64,000 nt of DNA from Subtercola sp. PAMC28395 (GTDB lineage: Bacteria; Actinomycetota; Actinomycetes; Actinomycetales; Microbacteriaceae), in assembly GCF_018889995.1 (NCBI RefSeq), contig NZ_CP076547.1:1550001-1614000 (forward strand), in the 5' to 3' direction. Below are positions 16,190-25,670 of this stretch, in pieces. Both the position numbers and the translations under genes were made by a program. The notes under the pieces are model-generated. The model ran no database searches. It was not told where the DNA came from and saw only the letters and a list, made by a program, of their open reading frames with translations. The first letter of the stretch is position 1. Every line of letters begins with the position of its first letter.

Positions 16190-17008
16190 ATGAACGACGA
16201 TCAGAGATACTCTTCGCAAGCCATTTTCGCTGCCTATCACCAGCGCCGTCGCAGAAGAATCGGCTGGATTACCGCCGCGGTGGTGGCAACGACAATAGTT
16301 GCCGGATCTGCAATCGCTGTCGCGGCACCATGGGCATCTGCTCCATTGGCTCCTGTCGCGATCGCTCAAACAGGGACCGTTTCCCTCGAGCCCGAGAGCT
16401 CAGTGTTGCCGACGTCGGCCGAGACCACTCTGCCCACCCCGATCGTCTCGCCGCCGACAGTCGGTTCTCAACCGTCCGTCGGCGCATCGCTCGAAGTTGC
16501 GTCACCGGTTGGTTTGCCAGTGACAAATCAGACTCAAGCAACTCCTAGCGTCACGCCCTCTCCTGCCGACCTCCCTGACCTGGGGTTCACTGCACTAACC
16601 AGCGACGGCACCCAAGTCGACGAAAGGATTGGCGACTGCATCATTAGCGATACCTCAGGCAAAGCGGGAGAACCGCTCTACTCGCATCTGGTGCCCTGCA
16701 CCACGTTCGGAGCGGGCTTGATCTTGGGCTTCATCAGCATCCAAGACCCCATTCCTGAATCGGCGCAGCTGACGCAAGCCGTTTACGACGGCTGCTTTAA
16801 GACAATCGGGCACACCATCGGCGAATGGCCGAACACGAAATGGGTTCCCGGGTTCACACCGGCATATATGTCCTCGTGGGGGTTCACCGGACGACCGGCA
16901 ACCGGATGGCAAGCGCGCTACGGCGACACTTCATACTTCGCTGAACGCGACAACTTCACCGTCGAATGCCTTTCGTATAAGTCGCGTGAGATCGGCGTCA
17001 CAGGCTGA
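16190..17008 (+). CDS. membrane-anchored protein with septum-formation-like domain
   Basis: 272 residues. A short basic cytoplasmic part (YHQRRRRR) leads into one transmembrane segment at about 25-47, then a Ser/Thr/Pro-rich extracellular linker (about 55-125). The C-terminal domain (about 135-265) has the layout of the actinobacterial septum-formation-like domain: GDCI near its start, VPCTTF, a central Cys (YDGCF) and a closing VECLSY. The four Cys probably form disulfides outside the cell. The function in division is only inferred from the family name. It stands alone. Confidence 0.65.
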   Translation: MNDDQRYSSQAIFAAYHQRRRRRIGWITAAVVATTIVAGSAIAVAAPWASAPLAPVAIAQTGTVSLEPESSVLPTSAETTLPTPIVSPPTVGSQPSVGASLEVASPVGLPVTNQTQATPSVTPSPADLPDLGFTALTSDGTQVDERIGDCIISDTSGKAGEPLYSHLVPCTTFGAGLILGFISIQDPIPESAQLTQAVYDGCFKTIGHTIGEWPNTKWVPGFTPAYMSSWGFTGRPATGWQARYGDTSYFAERDNFTVECLSYKSREIGVTG

Positions 17009-17198
17009 TAAGGCGACTCGGAACCGGGCAATTTCGTGACTTCATGCCCGGGGCTTGGTCAGGATGTGGTCGCGCGCGCGGTTCATGTGTTCGGCAAACG
17101 CATCGGCGTGCCAGGTTTCGAGAGGCTTCAACACGATTCCGTCTCAAACAACCACTTCAAGCATGTTTCTCCCGAGGTTCAGCTCAGCGACTGTGCGA

Positions 17199-18008
17199 TC
17201 AATTCGCTCCGGAGATGGGGCGAGCGCCCGCCGAGTGACGCACGGCCGGGAGCGATGACACGATCACCTCTGACGCGTCGACGTCGGCGAGGGCCTTCCG
17301 TCGCACGTCGTCGAGATAGCTCACGTGGGTCTGGAAGGCGTCCTGGGCCTTCTTCGGGTCGCCGGCCGCGATTGCGAGATAGATCGCTTCGTGCTGATCG
17401 GTGACCGACTGGCGGTCGAGGAGCTCGACGAAGACCGTGTTGGTGACCGGGCGCATGAGGTGCACCGACATCATCGAAAGCTCGAGGATCTGGTTTCGGG
17501 CAGCCCGGGTGACGGCGGTGTGGAATTCGAGGTCGAGGTCGAGCCACTCGATGATGTCCATATCGAGGTCACGCGAGGCCTCCACCGGGCGTGAGATCGC
17601 CGCGAGATCCTCATCCGTTCGTCGGCGCGCGGCTAGGTCGACGCACTGCATCTCGAGAACCCAGCGGGCCTCGTCGACGTCGTGAAGGGAGACGTTGCCG
17701 GCGCGATACCAGAGCTGAATCGAGTCGCTGAGTTGCTCGGCGACCAATGAGGCGTCGGGGATGGCCACGAACGTCCCTCCATGGCTTCCACGCGCTGAGG
17801 TCACCAGGCCGGTTGCTGACAAGATCTTCAGCGCTTCCCGGGCGGTCGCACGAGCCACGTCGAACAGCTCGGCGAGTTCCTGCTCTGTGGGAAGACGCTG
17901 CCCGACTGCCCACACGCCTGTACTGATGGCGCTTCGAAGCTGGCGAGCGATCTGGCCCGATGCGTCGCGACGTTCGAGCGGCTGGGGGTCGAATTGCTGC
18001 TCGGCCAC
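17199..18008 (-). CDS. FadR-type GntR-family transcriptional regulator
   Basis: 269 residues. The N-terminal winged helix (about 12-80) has the GntR pattern RLPTEQELAELFDVARATAREALKIL; the C-terminal helical FCD domain (about 105-235) has DLEFHTAV and the His-rich metal/effector pocket usual for the family (residues in MRPVT and DQHEAIYLAI). It is divergent from the transporter-amidase operon and its likely operator lies in the 148-bp gap, so it probably represses that operon and its own gene until a substrate-derived acid binds. Confidence 0.88.
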   Translation of the reverse strand: MAEQQFDPQPLERRDASGQIARQLRSAISTGVWAVGQRLPTEQELAELFDVARATAREALKILSATGLVTSARGSHGGTFVAIPDASLVAEQLSDSIQLWYRAGNVSLHDVDEARWVLEMQCVDLAARRRTDEDLAAISRPVEASRDLDMDIIEWLDLDLEFHTAVTRAARNQILELSMMSVHLMRPVTNTVFVELLDRQSVTDQHEAIYLAIAAGDPKKAQDAFQTHVSYLDDVRRKALADVDASEVIVSSLPAVRHSAGARPISGAN

Positions 18009-18085
18009 TGTCTTCTCGCTTTCTGGCGCGGGCGCCGGGCCTTGGAAACACGTTTGTTACACCAAAGAGACGCGTTTGTAATACA

Positions 18086-18111
18086 TCCAATGTTGAATGT
18101 CTGACATTGGA
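18086..18111. promoter_or_regulatory. probable FadR-type operator
   Basis: A perfect inverted repeat TCCAATGT (18086-18093) and ACATTGGA (18104-18111) with a 10-bp spacer encloses a second palindrome, AATGTCTGACATT (18096-18108). The inner T-GTC-N-GAC-A form is the usual FadR-subfamily operator. It lies in the divergent gap, about 46 bp before the transporter operon start. Confidence 0.7.
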
Positions 18112-18156
18112 CATTAGCGCTTCAACCCGTGTTCTCATCTACCTTAGGAGATTTTG

Positions 18157-19242
18157 ATGAAATCCAGACGATTGGCCCTCGCGGGTGTTGCTGTAGCAAT
18201 CGCCCTGCTGGCGACAGCCTGTAGCGCCCCCTCCAACACCCCGGTTTCGGCATCCCCGGCTCAGAGCGCGGTCGCCAACAGCGACGCGATGACCGCAACG
18301 CTCGGCTACATCTCGGCCGGTCTGCCTGACATGGCAGGCAAGAAGATCGCCTACATCGCCGAGTGCGCGACCGAGAACACCTTCTGCCAGACACGCCTGG
18401 CGGGCGCTCAAGATGCCGCGAAGAAGATCGGCGCTGACCTCACCCTCTTCAACGCAGGCTTCGACCCCGCCGCGCAGCTCCCGCAGGTGCAAGACGCAAT
18501 CCAGCGAGGGTTCGACGGCTACGTCTTCTCGCCCGTCGCCGACTCCTCCGGCTGCGCCGAGTTCCAGTTGTTGAAAGCGACAGGCAAGCCGGTCGTCAAC
18601 ATCAACAGCCCGATGTGCGGCAACCCTGATTTCACCGAGGGAACCGCTGGTTTCGTGGCCATGCAGACCGAGTCGTTCTTCCAGGAGCACATCGAGAACG
18701 CATTCGCGTCGTGCACCTCGGCGTGCAAGGCGGTCGCCGTCGGCGGCTTCGTGGGCAGCGACCTCTACACGCGCTGGGAGACCGCAATCACCGCGGCGAA
18801 GGCCAAATACCCGAATGTCACCGTTGTCTCAGACCAGCCCGGCAGCTTCGACGCCGCGACCGCCCTCACGGTGGTTCAGGATGCCCTGAGCAGCAACCCC
18901 GATGTGAGCGTCGTCGTCTCCTCATGGGATGACATGACCCGCGGTGTCGAACAGGCCGTTGTCGCTGCAGGCAAGAAGCCCGGCACGGATGTTCGCATCT
19001 ACAGTGTCGGCGGTACGAAGAATGGCGTGGCAGAAGTCGCAGCCGGCACCTGGACCTCCACCTCTGTTCTGCTGCCATACGAAGAGTCGTACTACGGGGT
19101 CGTGCAACTGGCGAATGCGCTGAAGACCGGTAGCGCCACCACTGGGTTCACATACCTCGCCGAGTCGCCCGTGGTGACCGACGGCCCCGGATCGATCTTC
19201 ATCACGACAGACAACGCCTCGAAGTTCACCCCGGAGTACTAA
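18157..19242 (+). CDS. ABC transporter substrate-binding lipoprotein (ribose/RbsB type)
   Basis: 361 residues from ATG 18157, with AGGAG seven bases upstream. The lipobox LLATAC puts the modified Cys at 22. The rest is a two-lobe periplasmic-binding-protein fold of the ribose-type cluster (Peripla_BP_4): GKKIAYIAECATENTF opens lobe one, and DAIQRGFDGYVFSPV is the typical strand-helix. An unusual number of Cys (ATENTFC, SGCAEF, SPMCGN, SCTSAC) suggests disulfides. First gene of the operon; the ligand is unknown, but the downstream amidase and PxpA suggest an amide or lactam rather than a sugar. Confidence 0.88.
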   Translation: MKSRRLALAGVAVAIALLATACSAPSNTPVSASPAQSAVANSDAMTATLGYISAGLPDMAGKKIAYIAECATENTFCQTRLAGAQDAAKKIGADLTLFNAGFDPAAQLPQVQDAIQRGFDGYVFSPVADSSGCAEFQLLKATGKPVVNINSPMCGNPDFTEGTAGFVAMQTESFFQEHIENAFASCTSACKAVAVGGFVGSDLYTRWETAITAAKAKYPNVTVVSDQPGSFDAATALTVVQDALSSNPDVSVVVSSWDDMTRGVEQAVVAAGKKPGTDVRIYSVGGTKNGVAEVAAGTWTSTSVLLPYEESYYGVVQLANALKTGSATTGFTYLAESPVVTDGPGSIFITTDNASKFTPEY

Positions 19243-19245
19243 ACC

Positions 19246-20790
19246 GTGACCGACCAGATCGTGACACCACGAACCATGACGGCAGAGCCCCTGCTCGAAG
19301 TGAGTCACCTCACCAAGGCATACCCGGGGGTGAAGGCACTCACCGACGTGTCGTTCGTCACGCATGCCGGTGAGGTTCACGGTCTGGTCGGCGAGAACGG
19401 CGCAGGCAAGTCCACGCTGCTCAAGATCATCGCAGGAGCAACCAGGCAGGACGCCGGGGCAGTCACGATCTGCGGGACCGACATCGTCGGAGGCGACCCA
19501 CACCAGGCCTCCGCGGCAGGTTCCGCGACCATCTACCAGGAGCTGACGATCGTGCCAGACCTCTCGGCGGTCTCGAACGTCTTTCTCGGCCATCTTCCGC
19601 ATCGCTTCGGTGTGGTCGACGGCCGCCGCGCCAGGCGAACCTTCGCCGAGGTCGCCCAGACCGTTGGGCTGACGGCCCCCGCCGCAGCACGGGCCGGGGG
19701 CCTCTCGACGGCTGCCCAACAGTTGCTCGAGATCATGAGGGCGCTCGTTCTCGGCAAACGGCTTGTCATCATGGATGAGCCGACCGCCTCGCTGGGGCCT
19801 GAAGACAGCCAGAAGCTGCACACGGTCATCCGGAACCTGCGAGACACCGGGCACGCGATCGTCTACGTGTCGCACGACCTCGACGCAGTGCTGGAGATCT
19901 GCGACACGGTGACGGTGCTGCGCGAAGGTGTTGTCGTCGACTCGCGACCGGTTGCCGAGTGGGAGAAATCATCGCTGATTCGCGGGATGCTCGGGGGAGC
20001 CGCCCTCGAGCGTGTCGCGCCCGGGCATTCCACACCGCCGACGGGCACTGCGCTCGTTCAGTTCTCCGGACTTCGCGCTCCCGGCGTGCACCTCGATCGT
20101 CTCGACCTTCACGCCGGAGAGATCGTCGGGCTCGCGGGGCTGGTCGGTTCGGGTCGCACGAGATTGCTCCGTTCGCTCGCCGGTGCTGAACACGTCGACG
20201 CAGGATCGGTCGCCGTGAATGGGAGCGCCCGTCGGTGGCCCGGTTCGCCGCGCAAGGCGTTGTCGCTCGGAATCGCTCTGGCCCCAGAAGACCGCAAACA
20301 CCAAGGTTTGCTGCTCGGCCAGCCAGCGGCCTGGAACGTCGCGCTCGGGCGATTCGCTGTCGCCGCGGGGCGCCGGGCCGTGCGTGCCACACGACTGTCA
20401 CGGTGGGCCGCTCCGGCCAGCGCTCGGGTCGGTTTCGCGCCGGAACGGCTCGGCGCCCTGGCCGGCGAGTTGTCGGGAGGAAACCAGCAGAAGCTCGTTC
20501 TGGCTCGCTGGCTGAGCAGGCCGATCGTCTGCCTGTTGCTTGACGAGCCCACGAGAGGCATCGACATCGGCGCCAAAGCGCAGATCTTCGAGACCGCCCG
20601 TGAAATCGTCAACGAGGGCCGAGCCGTGCTCTGGTCCAGCAGCGATCTCGAAGAGGTCGTTCAGCACAGCGACCGCATTCTCGTTGTCGCCGGTGGGCGC
20701 GTGGTCGCCGAACTCCCCGGAGGTTCGACGGTGCACGACGTTCTAGAAATCTCCTATGCCCATTCCACCCAACCGAAAGGCGAGGTCTGA
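19246..20790 (+). CDS. ABC transporter ATP-binding protein, fused two-domain (RbsA type)
   Basis: 514 residues from GTG 19246, three bases after the previous stop. Domain one has Walker A GENGAGKST (about 45-53), a signature-like LSTAAQQLLEIMRAL and Walker B LVIMDEPTAS. Domain two has the degenerate P-loop GLVGSGRT, a true signature LSGGNQQKLVLARWL and Walker B LLLDEPTRG. This asymmetric pair is standard for ribose-type importers. It supplies energy for uptake through the permease that follows. Confidence 0.92.
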   Translation: MTDQIVTPRTMTAEPLLEVSHLTKAYPGVKALTDVSFVTHAGEVHGLVGENGAGKSTLLKIIAGATRQDAGAVTICGTDIVGGDPHQASAAGSATIYQELTIVPDLSAVSNVFLGHLPHRFGVVDGRRARRTFAEVAQTVGLTAPAAARAGGLSTAAQQLLEIMRALVLGKRLVIMDEPTASLGPEDSQKLHTVIRNLRDTGHAIVYVSHDLDAVLEICDTVTVLREGVVVDSRPVAEWEKSSLIRGMLGGAALERVAPGHSTPPTGTALVQFSGLRAPGVHLDRLDLHAGEIVGLAGLVGSGRTRLLRSLAGAEHVDAGSVAVNGSARRWPGSPRKALSLGIALAPEDRKHQGLLLGQPAAWNVALGRFAVAAGRRAVRATRLSRWAAPASARVGFAPERLGALAGELSGGNQQKLVLARWLSRPIVCLLLDEPTRGIDIGAKAQIFETAREIVNEGRAVLWSSSDLEEVVQHSDRILVVAGGRVVAELPGGSTVHDVLEISYAHSTQPKGEV

Positions 20791-20792
20791 CC

Positions 20793-21839
20793 ATGGCATC
20801 TCCCACCATCGCCGACCCCACAGCCACCACCCGCCAGGCCGGCGCCCTGAGGTTCGTGCGCTCGTACGGAATCGTCGTCGCGCTGGGCGTTCTCGTCGTC
20901 ATCATCGCGGCGGCCCAACCGGGCTTTCTGGCTTACGGAAATCTCATGAACATCCTGAGCCAGTGGGCCCCCGTGGGCATCATGGGCATCGGCATGACGT
21001 ACGTCGTGATCACCGGCGGATTCGATCTGTCGGTCGGTGCGATCTATTCGCTCTGCGCGGTGGTCGCCGCGGCCCTCGGCCGAACAGAGGCACCCGTCAT
21101 CGCCTTTGCCGCCGCGATCCTCGTCGGGCTCATCGCGGGTATCGCCAACGGATTCGTCGTGACAGGCCTGCGGGTCAACCCCTTCATCGCCACGCTCGGT
21201 ACCTCATTGATCATCTCGGGCGTGACCCTCGTGCTCACTGGCAATGTCGCGTTCGTCGTCGACTTCGAACCATTCACCGTTCTCGGCACGGGGCGGATGC
21301 TCGGCATCCCCTTCTCCGGCATTCTGCTCATCGTGCTGATGGTCGTGGCCGGCCTGATTCTCGCGTATACGCCGTACGGGCAGGCGATCTATGCCGTGGG
21401 GGGCAACGCAGAGGCGTCGAGGCTTGCGGGCATCCGTACCTCGTTCACCACCGGCAGCAGCTATGCACTCTCGGGTCTGTGTGCGGGAGTGGCGGGCATC
21501 ATCTCGGCTTCCCAGCTCAGTTCTGCCCAGCCCAGTACCAACCAGAACCTCGTCTTCGATGTGCTCACGGTGGTCATCGTCGGCGGCACCTCGCTCAGCG
21601 GAGGCAAAGGTGCCATTTGGCGCACCGCCGTCGGTGTGGCCCTTCTGGCGACGCTGCAGAACGGCTTCAACCTGCTCGACATCGACGCGTACTACCAGAA
21701 CATCATCAAGGGAATCATCATCATCGCCGCACTCGCGACGGTCGACTGGAGACGGATGCTGCGCCGTTCTTCGCCGCAGCCCGCCCCCAGCCGCCCCGAC
21801 GTGCCCACACCCGCTTCTGACACACTCGCTCACAGATAA
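20793..21839 (+). CDS. ABC transporter permease (RbsC type)
   Basis: 348 residues with about ten hydrophobic helices. VVITGGFDLSVGAIYSL is the loop characteristic of the ribose/xylose permease family, and GGNAEASRLAGI the cytoplasmic coupling segment. It begins two bases after the ATPase stop. The hydrophilic Pro/Ser/Ala tail (last 25 residues) has no obvious role. It is the membrane channel of the three-gene importer. Confidence 0.92.
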   Translation: MASPTIADPTATTRQAGALRFVRSYGIVVALGVLVVIIAAAQPGFLAYGNLMNILSQWAPVGIMGIGMTYVVITGGFDLSVGAIYSLCAVVAAALGRTEAPVIAFAAAILVGLIAGIANGFVVTGLRVNPFIATLGTSLIISGVTLVLTGNVAFVVDFEPFTVLGTGRMLGIPFSGILLIVLMVVAGLILAYTPYGQAIYAVGGNAEASRLAGIRTSFTTGSSYALSGLCAGVAGIISASQLSSAQPSTNQNLVFDVLTVVIVGGTSLSGGKGAIWRTAVGVALLATLQNGFNLLDIDAYYQNIIKGIIIIAALATVDWRRMLRRSSPQPAPSRPDVPTPASDTLAHR

Positions 21840-21851
21840 CAAGGAGATCCA

Positions 21852-23351
21852 ATGCCCATCAGCGAAACAATCGAAGAGATCACCATCGATCAGGTCCACG
21901 CCGCATACCGGGCGAAGACCCTCACCGTTCGTGAACTCGTGCAGGCTTACCTCGACCGCATCGAGTCGATCGACAAACAGGGCGCAAACTTGAACGCGGT
22001 CATCACCGTGTCTGCCGTGGCGCTCGACGAGGCCGACCGCCTCGACGCCGAGTTCGCCGCATCGGGCGAGCTGACCGGTGCGCTCTTCGGCGTTCCGATC
22101 GTCGTGAAAGACCAGATCGAGACAGCCGACATTGCTACGAGCTTCGGAAGCATCGCCTCTGGCGACTACGTTCCGGCAAACGATGCGACCGCCATCAAGC
22201 GACTTCGCGATGCGGGTGCCATCATTCTCGCGAAGACCACGTTGCCCGACTTCGCCACGTCGTGGTTCTCCACCTCCTCCCGCAGCGGCCTGACCAAGAA
22301 CCCCTACGACCTCTCGCGTGACCCCGGCGGATCGAGCAGCGGAACCGCCTCGGCCGTGGCGGCGAACCTCTCGCTCGTCGGCATCGGCGAAGACACCGGC
22401 GGCTCCATCCGACTGCCCGCGTCGTTCTGCAACCTCGTCGGGTTGAGGGTGACGCCCGGCCTGATCAGCCGCACGGGCATGTCGTCACTCGTCACCCCCC
22501 AGGACACGTCTGGCCCGATGGCGCGAACCGTGCTCGATGCGGCCAAACTGCTCGATGTGCTCGTCGGCTTCGACGCGCAAGACCCGTACACGGCGGCCTT
22601 CACGGTGTCGGGTCATGAGGGAAGCTACACAGACGGTCTTGAGGGAGCCACGCTCGCAGGCGTTCGTCTCGGAGTGCTGCGGCAGGTGTTCGGTGATGCG
22701 AACGACGCGGAGGGGGCATCCGTCAACCGGGTGATCGACGCTGCGCTCGAGCAGTACGCCCAGGCCGGAGCCGAACTCGTCGACATCGCGATCGACGACC
22801 TCGACCACTTGGTCGGATTCACCTCGCTGTACACGACGCGCTCGCTGGCAGACATGAACGCCTTCGTGGGTGCCAGACCAGAGCTTCCCATCGAGTCGAT
22901 GCAGAGCATCCATGCGGAAGGTGCCTATCACCCGAAGCTCGACCTTCTCGATGCGATTGTGGCCGGGCCGGTCGACCCGAAAGACGACCCGGAGTACCTG
23001 GATCGCCTTCTCGCCCAGGGTGCCTTTCAGCGGAGTGTCATCGGTGCCATGGCGTCGAACGGTCTCGACGCCATCGTCTTCCCCGACGTGCGACTACCAG
23101 CACCGACCCACGCAGACGTCATGTCTGACCGCTGGACCTGCCTGACCTACCCGACCAACACGGTCATCGCGTCGCAGCTTCTGATGCCGGCCGTGACGGT
23201 GCCGGCGGGTTTCACCGAGAACGAATTGCCTGTCGGCATCGAGTTCATGACGGTGCCGTACTCCGAAGCACTGCTGCTGAAGATAGCCCGCGGCGCCGAA
23301 GTTGCGGTCAGCGCGCGTCGCAGCCCCACCCTCATCGAAGCCGCAGAGTGA
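21852..23351 (+). CDS. amidase-signature family hydrolase
   Basis: 499 residues, with AAGGAG a few bases before ATG 21852. The Ser-cisSer-Lys triad can be placed: Lys in PIVVKDQ (about 82), the cis-Ser in GGSSSGTA (about 160) and the nucleophile Ser in EDTGGSIR (about 183). It hydrolyses a carboxylic amide to acid and ammonia. Members include N-carbamoyl and lactam-derived amide hydrolases; the sequence does not settle the substrate. It overlaps the next gene by four bases (GTGA), so the two are translationally coupled. Confidence 0.9.
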   Translation: MPISETIEEITIDQVHAAYRAKTLTVRELVQAYLDRIESIDKQGANLNAVITVSAVALDEADRLDAEFAASGELTGALFGVPIVVKDQIETADIATSFGSIASGDYVPANDATAIKRLRDAGAIILAKTTLPDFATSWFSTSSRSGLTKNPYDLSRDPGGSSSGTASAVAANLSLVGIGEDTGGSIRLPASFCNLVGLRVTPGLISRTGMSSLVTPQDTSGPMARTVLDAAKLLDVLVGFDAQDPYTAAFTVSGHEGSYTDGLEGATLAGVRLGVLRQVFGDANDAEGASVNRVIDAALEQYAQAGAELVDIAIDDLDHLVGFTSLYTTRSLADMNAFVGARPELPIESMQSIHAEGAYHPKLDLLDAIVAGPVDPKDDPEYLDRLLAQGAFQRSVIGAMASNGLDAIVFPDVRLPAPTHADVMSDRWTCLTYPTNTVIASQLLMPAVTVPAGFTENELPVGIEFMTVPYSEALLLKIARGAEVAVSARRSPTLIEAAE

Positions 23352-24124
23352 GTGAATCGGCCGCCGCTCTGCGGCCAGCGACGGCCGACATCACCCTGAA
23401 TTCAGACATGGGTGAGTCGATCGGTATTCACAGCTTCGGCAACGATGAAGAGCTTCTGACTCTCGTCGACACGATCAATGTCGCGTGCGGAATGCATGCC
23501 GGTGACCCCGGTTCAATGCAGCTCGTGGTCACGCAGGCCCTGGCTGCCGGAGTCACTGTTGGCGCGCATCCCGGACTGCCCGACCTCACGGGCTTCGGTC
23601 GGCGGGCGATGGCTCTCAGCGCCGACGAAGTGCGCGATCTCGTGCGGTACCAGGTCGGTGCTCTCGTCGGGTTTCTCGATTCTGAGGGCGGAAATCTGCA
23701 TCACATCAAGCCCCACGGGGCGCTCTTCGCCATGGTGTCGCGCGACGAAGAGCTGATGGATGCTGTGTGCGATGTCGCCGTGCAGTACGAAGTCCCCGTG
23801 TTCGGCCTGGCCGGCACCTTCCACGAAAGTGTGGCGCACCGGCGCGGGGTGCCCTTCGTCTCTGAGTTCTACGTCGACCTGGACTACACCGACGACGGCA
23901 ACATCGTGGTCAATCGACAAGGTGCGGCCAGCGATCTCGAGCGCGTGGCGCGGCGGGCTGACCTGGCGTTGCAGAGTGGTGCAGCCACCTCGATTGGTGG
24001 CGGCACCTTCCCGGTGCGAGTCGAATCGTTCTGCATCCATTCCGATCTCCCGAACGCGACTGCTGTCGCCCAAACCGTTCGCTCTGCTGTCAACCGATGG
24101 AAGGAATCACCTGCGCTGTCATAG
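23348..24124 (+). CDS. LamB/YcsF family protein (5-oxoprolinase subunit A, PxpA-like)
   Basis: 258 residues, the usual family length, from GTG 23348. TLNSDMGESIG at the start, VACGMHAGDPGSM, GAHPGLPDL and HIKPHGALF are the conserved Asn/Asp/His motifs of the TIM-barrel-like YcsF fold. In 5-oxoproline cleavage PxpA works with PxpB and PxpC; neither is present here. With an amidase and importer in the operon, the protein may act on another lactam or imide ring, opening it before amide cleavage; that is inference. Confidence 0.85.
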   Translation: MSESAAALRPATADITLNSDMGESIGIHSFGNDEELLTLVDTINVACGMHAGDPGSMQLVVTQALAAGVTVGAHPGLPDLTGFGRRAMALSADEVRDLVRYQVGALVGFLDSEGGNLHHIKPHGALFAMVSRDEELMDAVCDVAVQYEVPVFGLAGTFHESVAHRRGVPFVSEFYVDLDYTDDGNIVVNRQGAASDLERVARRADLALQSGAATSIGGGTFPVRVESFCIHSDLPNATAVAQTVRSAVNRWKESPALS

Positions 24125-24224
24125 CTCGGAACGGCAAGTGGTCGGTCTGCGGCATCGACTGCCGCCTGGCCTCTGTCGGGTGTGGAGCTATCCGGTGGGC
24201 ACGAATTAGCGGCAGAGTGGTGTC

Positions 24225-24851
24225 ATGACTTTCACCGGGTTCGGGCCAGACGCAAGCGCATTCCTCGACGAGCTGGCGAAGAACAATTCGCGGCCGTTCT
24301 TCGAGGCTCACCGGGCTGAGTACGTCGCCGCGATCCGTCAGCCCCTCGAAGACCTGCTCGGTGAGGCCGAGGCCACGTACGGCCCCGGGCGTGTGATGCG
24401 ACCGAACCGCGACGTGAGATTCAGTGCGGACAAGGCGCCCTACAAGACCAACGCCAGCATGTGGGCAGGCACGGTCGCTGGGGTCTACCTCAGTCTCAGC
24501 GCCGAGCACCTCGAGGTCGGCGGGGGCATGTACGAGCCGAGCCGCGACCAGTTGGAGCGTGCCCGAACGGCCATCGACTCGGCACCGCTGGCAGCAACCC
24601 AGCTGAGTGAGGTCATCTCCTCCCTCACTGCAGCGGATTTCGACATGGCCGGGCCGTTTCTCAAGACAGCCCCGCGAGGGTACGACCGCGATCACCCGCA
24701 CATCGAACTCCTGCGGCTGAAGCACTACGCCGCTCTCACGCGACTCCCGGTCACAGCGTCACCCGACGAAATCCGGAGTGCCTGGAAGTCCGTCGAGGGG
24801 CTCATTGGCTGGGGTAACACCTACGTCGGCGCGGCGCTGAGCTGGCCCTGA
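24225..24851 (+). CDS. DUF2461-family protein
   Basis: 208 residues, complete. FLDELAKNNSRPFFEAHR is the family's N-terminal signature (usually a run of N, W, F, N), followed by RDVRFSADKAPYKTNASMW and, near the end, DHPHIELLRLKHYAA. Proteins of this family (TIGR02453-like) are widespread and of unknown function. It is monocistronic and on the same strand as the amidase operon, but a 100-bp gap separates them. Confidence 0.85.
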   Translation: MTFTGFGPDASAFLDELAKNNSRPFFEAHRAEYVAAIRQPLEDLLGEAEATYGPGRVMRPNRDVRFSADKAPYKTNASMWAGTVAGVYLSLSAEHLEVGGGMYEPSRDQLERARTAIDSAPLAATQLSEVISSLTAADFDMAGPFLKTAPRGYDRDHPHIELLRLKHYAALTRLPVTASPDEIRSAWKSVEGLIGWGNTYVGAALSWP

Positions 24852-24934
24852 CAGGTCGTCGCTGCGACGGTGCACAATCGCGCTCATTTGGCCATCCCTG
24901 ACGGTGAAGGGCCCTGATCTGCTTGGCTTGACCC

Positions 24935-25630
24935 ATGGATGACGGTCGCAATTCTCAGGTGAAGGCCGTGCTGTTCGATGTTGATGGAACCCTGGTCGAC
25001 TCGAACTACCTGCACGTCGATGCGTGGGATCGCGCATTCGCGGCCGTGGGACACCCGGTTGACGTGTGGCGCATCCACCGGGCCATCGGCATGGACTCCG
25101 CCATGCTGCTCGAACGCCTTCTCGGCGACGACGCAGAAGCGCTCGGCGGCGACGCGAAGTCAGGGCACAGCACCTTCTACAGCGGTTCGACGGACCGCCT
25201 GCGCGCAATCGGCGGTGGCAGGGAGCTGCTGGCGGAACTGAACCGGCGTGGTCTGCGGGTGGTGCTCGCGACCTCTGCACCAGAGGACGAGTTGAAGATC
25301 CTGCTCGAGGTGCTGGGCGCCGACGACTCAGTACAGGCTGTGACGTCGGCGGGCGACGTGGGCACAGCGAAACCCGACCCTGACATCATTCAGACGGCGC
25401 TCGACAAGGCCGGGGTCGGGGCAGACGAGGCCGTGATGGTGGGCGATTCTGTGTGGGACGTCGAAGCCGCCAACCGCGCTGGGGTCAGAAGTATCGGGGT
25501 TCTGAGCGGAGGGTTCGGGCGCGAAGAACTCCTCACGACCGGTGCATCCGCGGTTTACGACGACGTCGCTGCGTTGCTCCACGGCATTGACGAGAGCCTG
25601 ATCGGCGGCCCGAAGCCTGGCGACGCCTGA
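24935..25630 (+). CDS. HAD-superfamily phosphatase (phosphoglycolate phosphatase-like)
   Basis: 231 residues. Motif I FDVDGTLVDSNYLHVDAW holds the nucleophile and acid Asp; motif II is ATSAPEDE; the Lys is in GTAKPDPD; motif IV VGDSVWDVEAA carries the metal-binding Asp. The helical cap between motifs I and II places it in subfamily IA, which dephosphorylates small sugar or glycolate phosphates. The substrate is unclear. The first eight residues before VKAVLF are variable and the start could be the GTG at about 24959. Confidence 0.85.
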   Translation: MDDGRNSQVKAVLFDVDGTLVDSNYLHVDAWDRAFAAVGHPVDVWRIHRAIGMDSAMLLERLLGDDAEALGGDAKSGHSTFYSGSTDRLRAIGGGRELLAELNRRGLRVVLATSAPEDELKILLEVLGADDSVQAVTSAGDVGTAKPDPDIIQTALDKAGVGADEAVMVGDSVWDVEAANRAGVRSIGVLSGGFGREELLTTGASAVYDDVAALLHGIDESLIGGPKPGDA

Positions 25631-25670
25631 CAGTCGACGGGGTTACGAACCCGCCTGGTCACGCGTCGGG

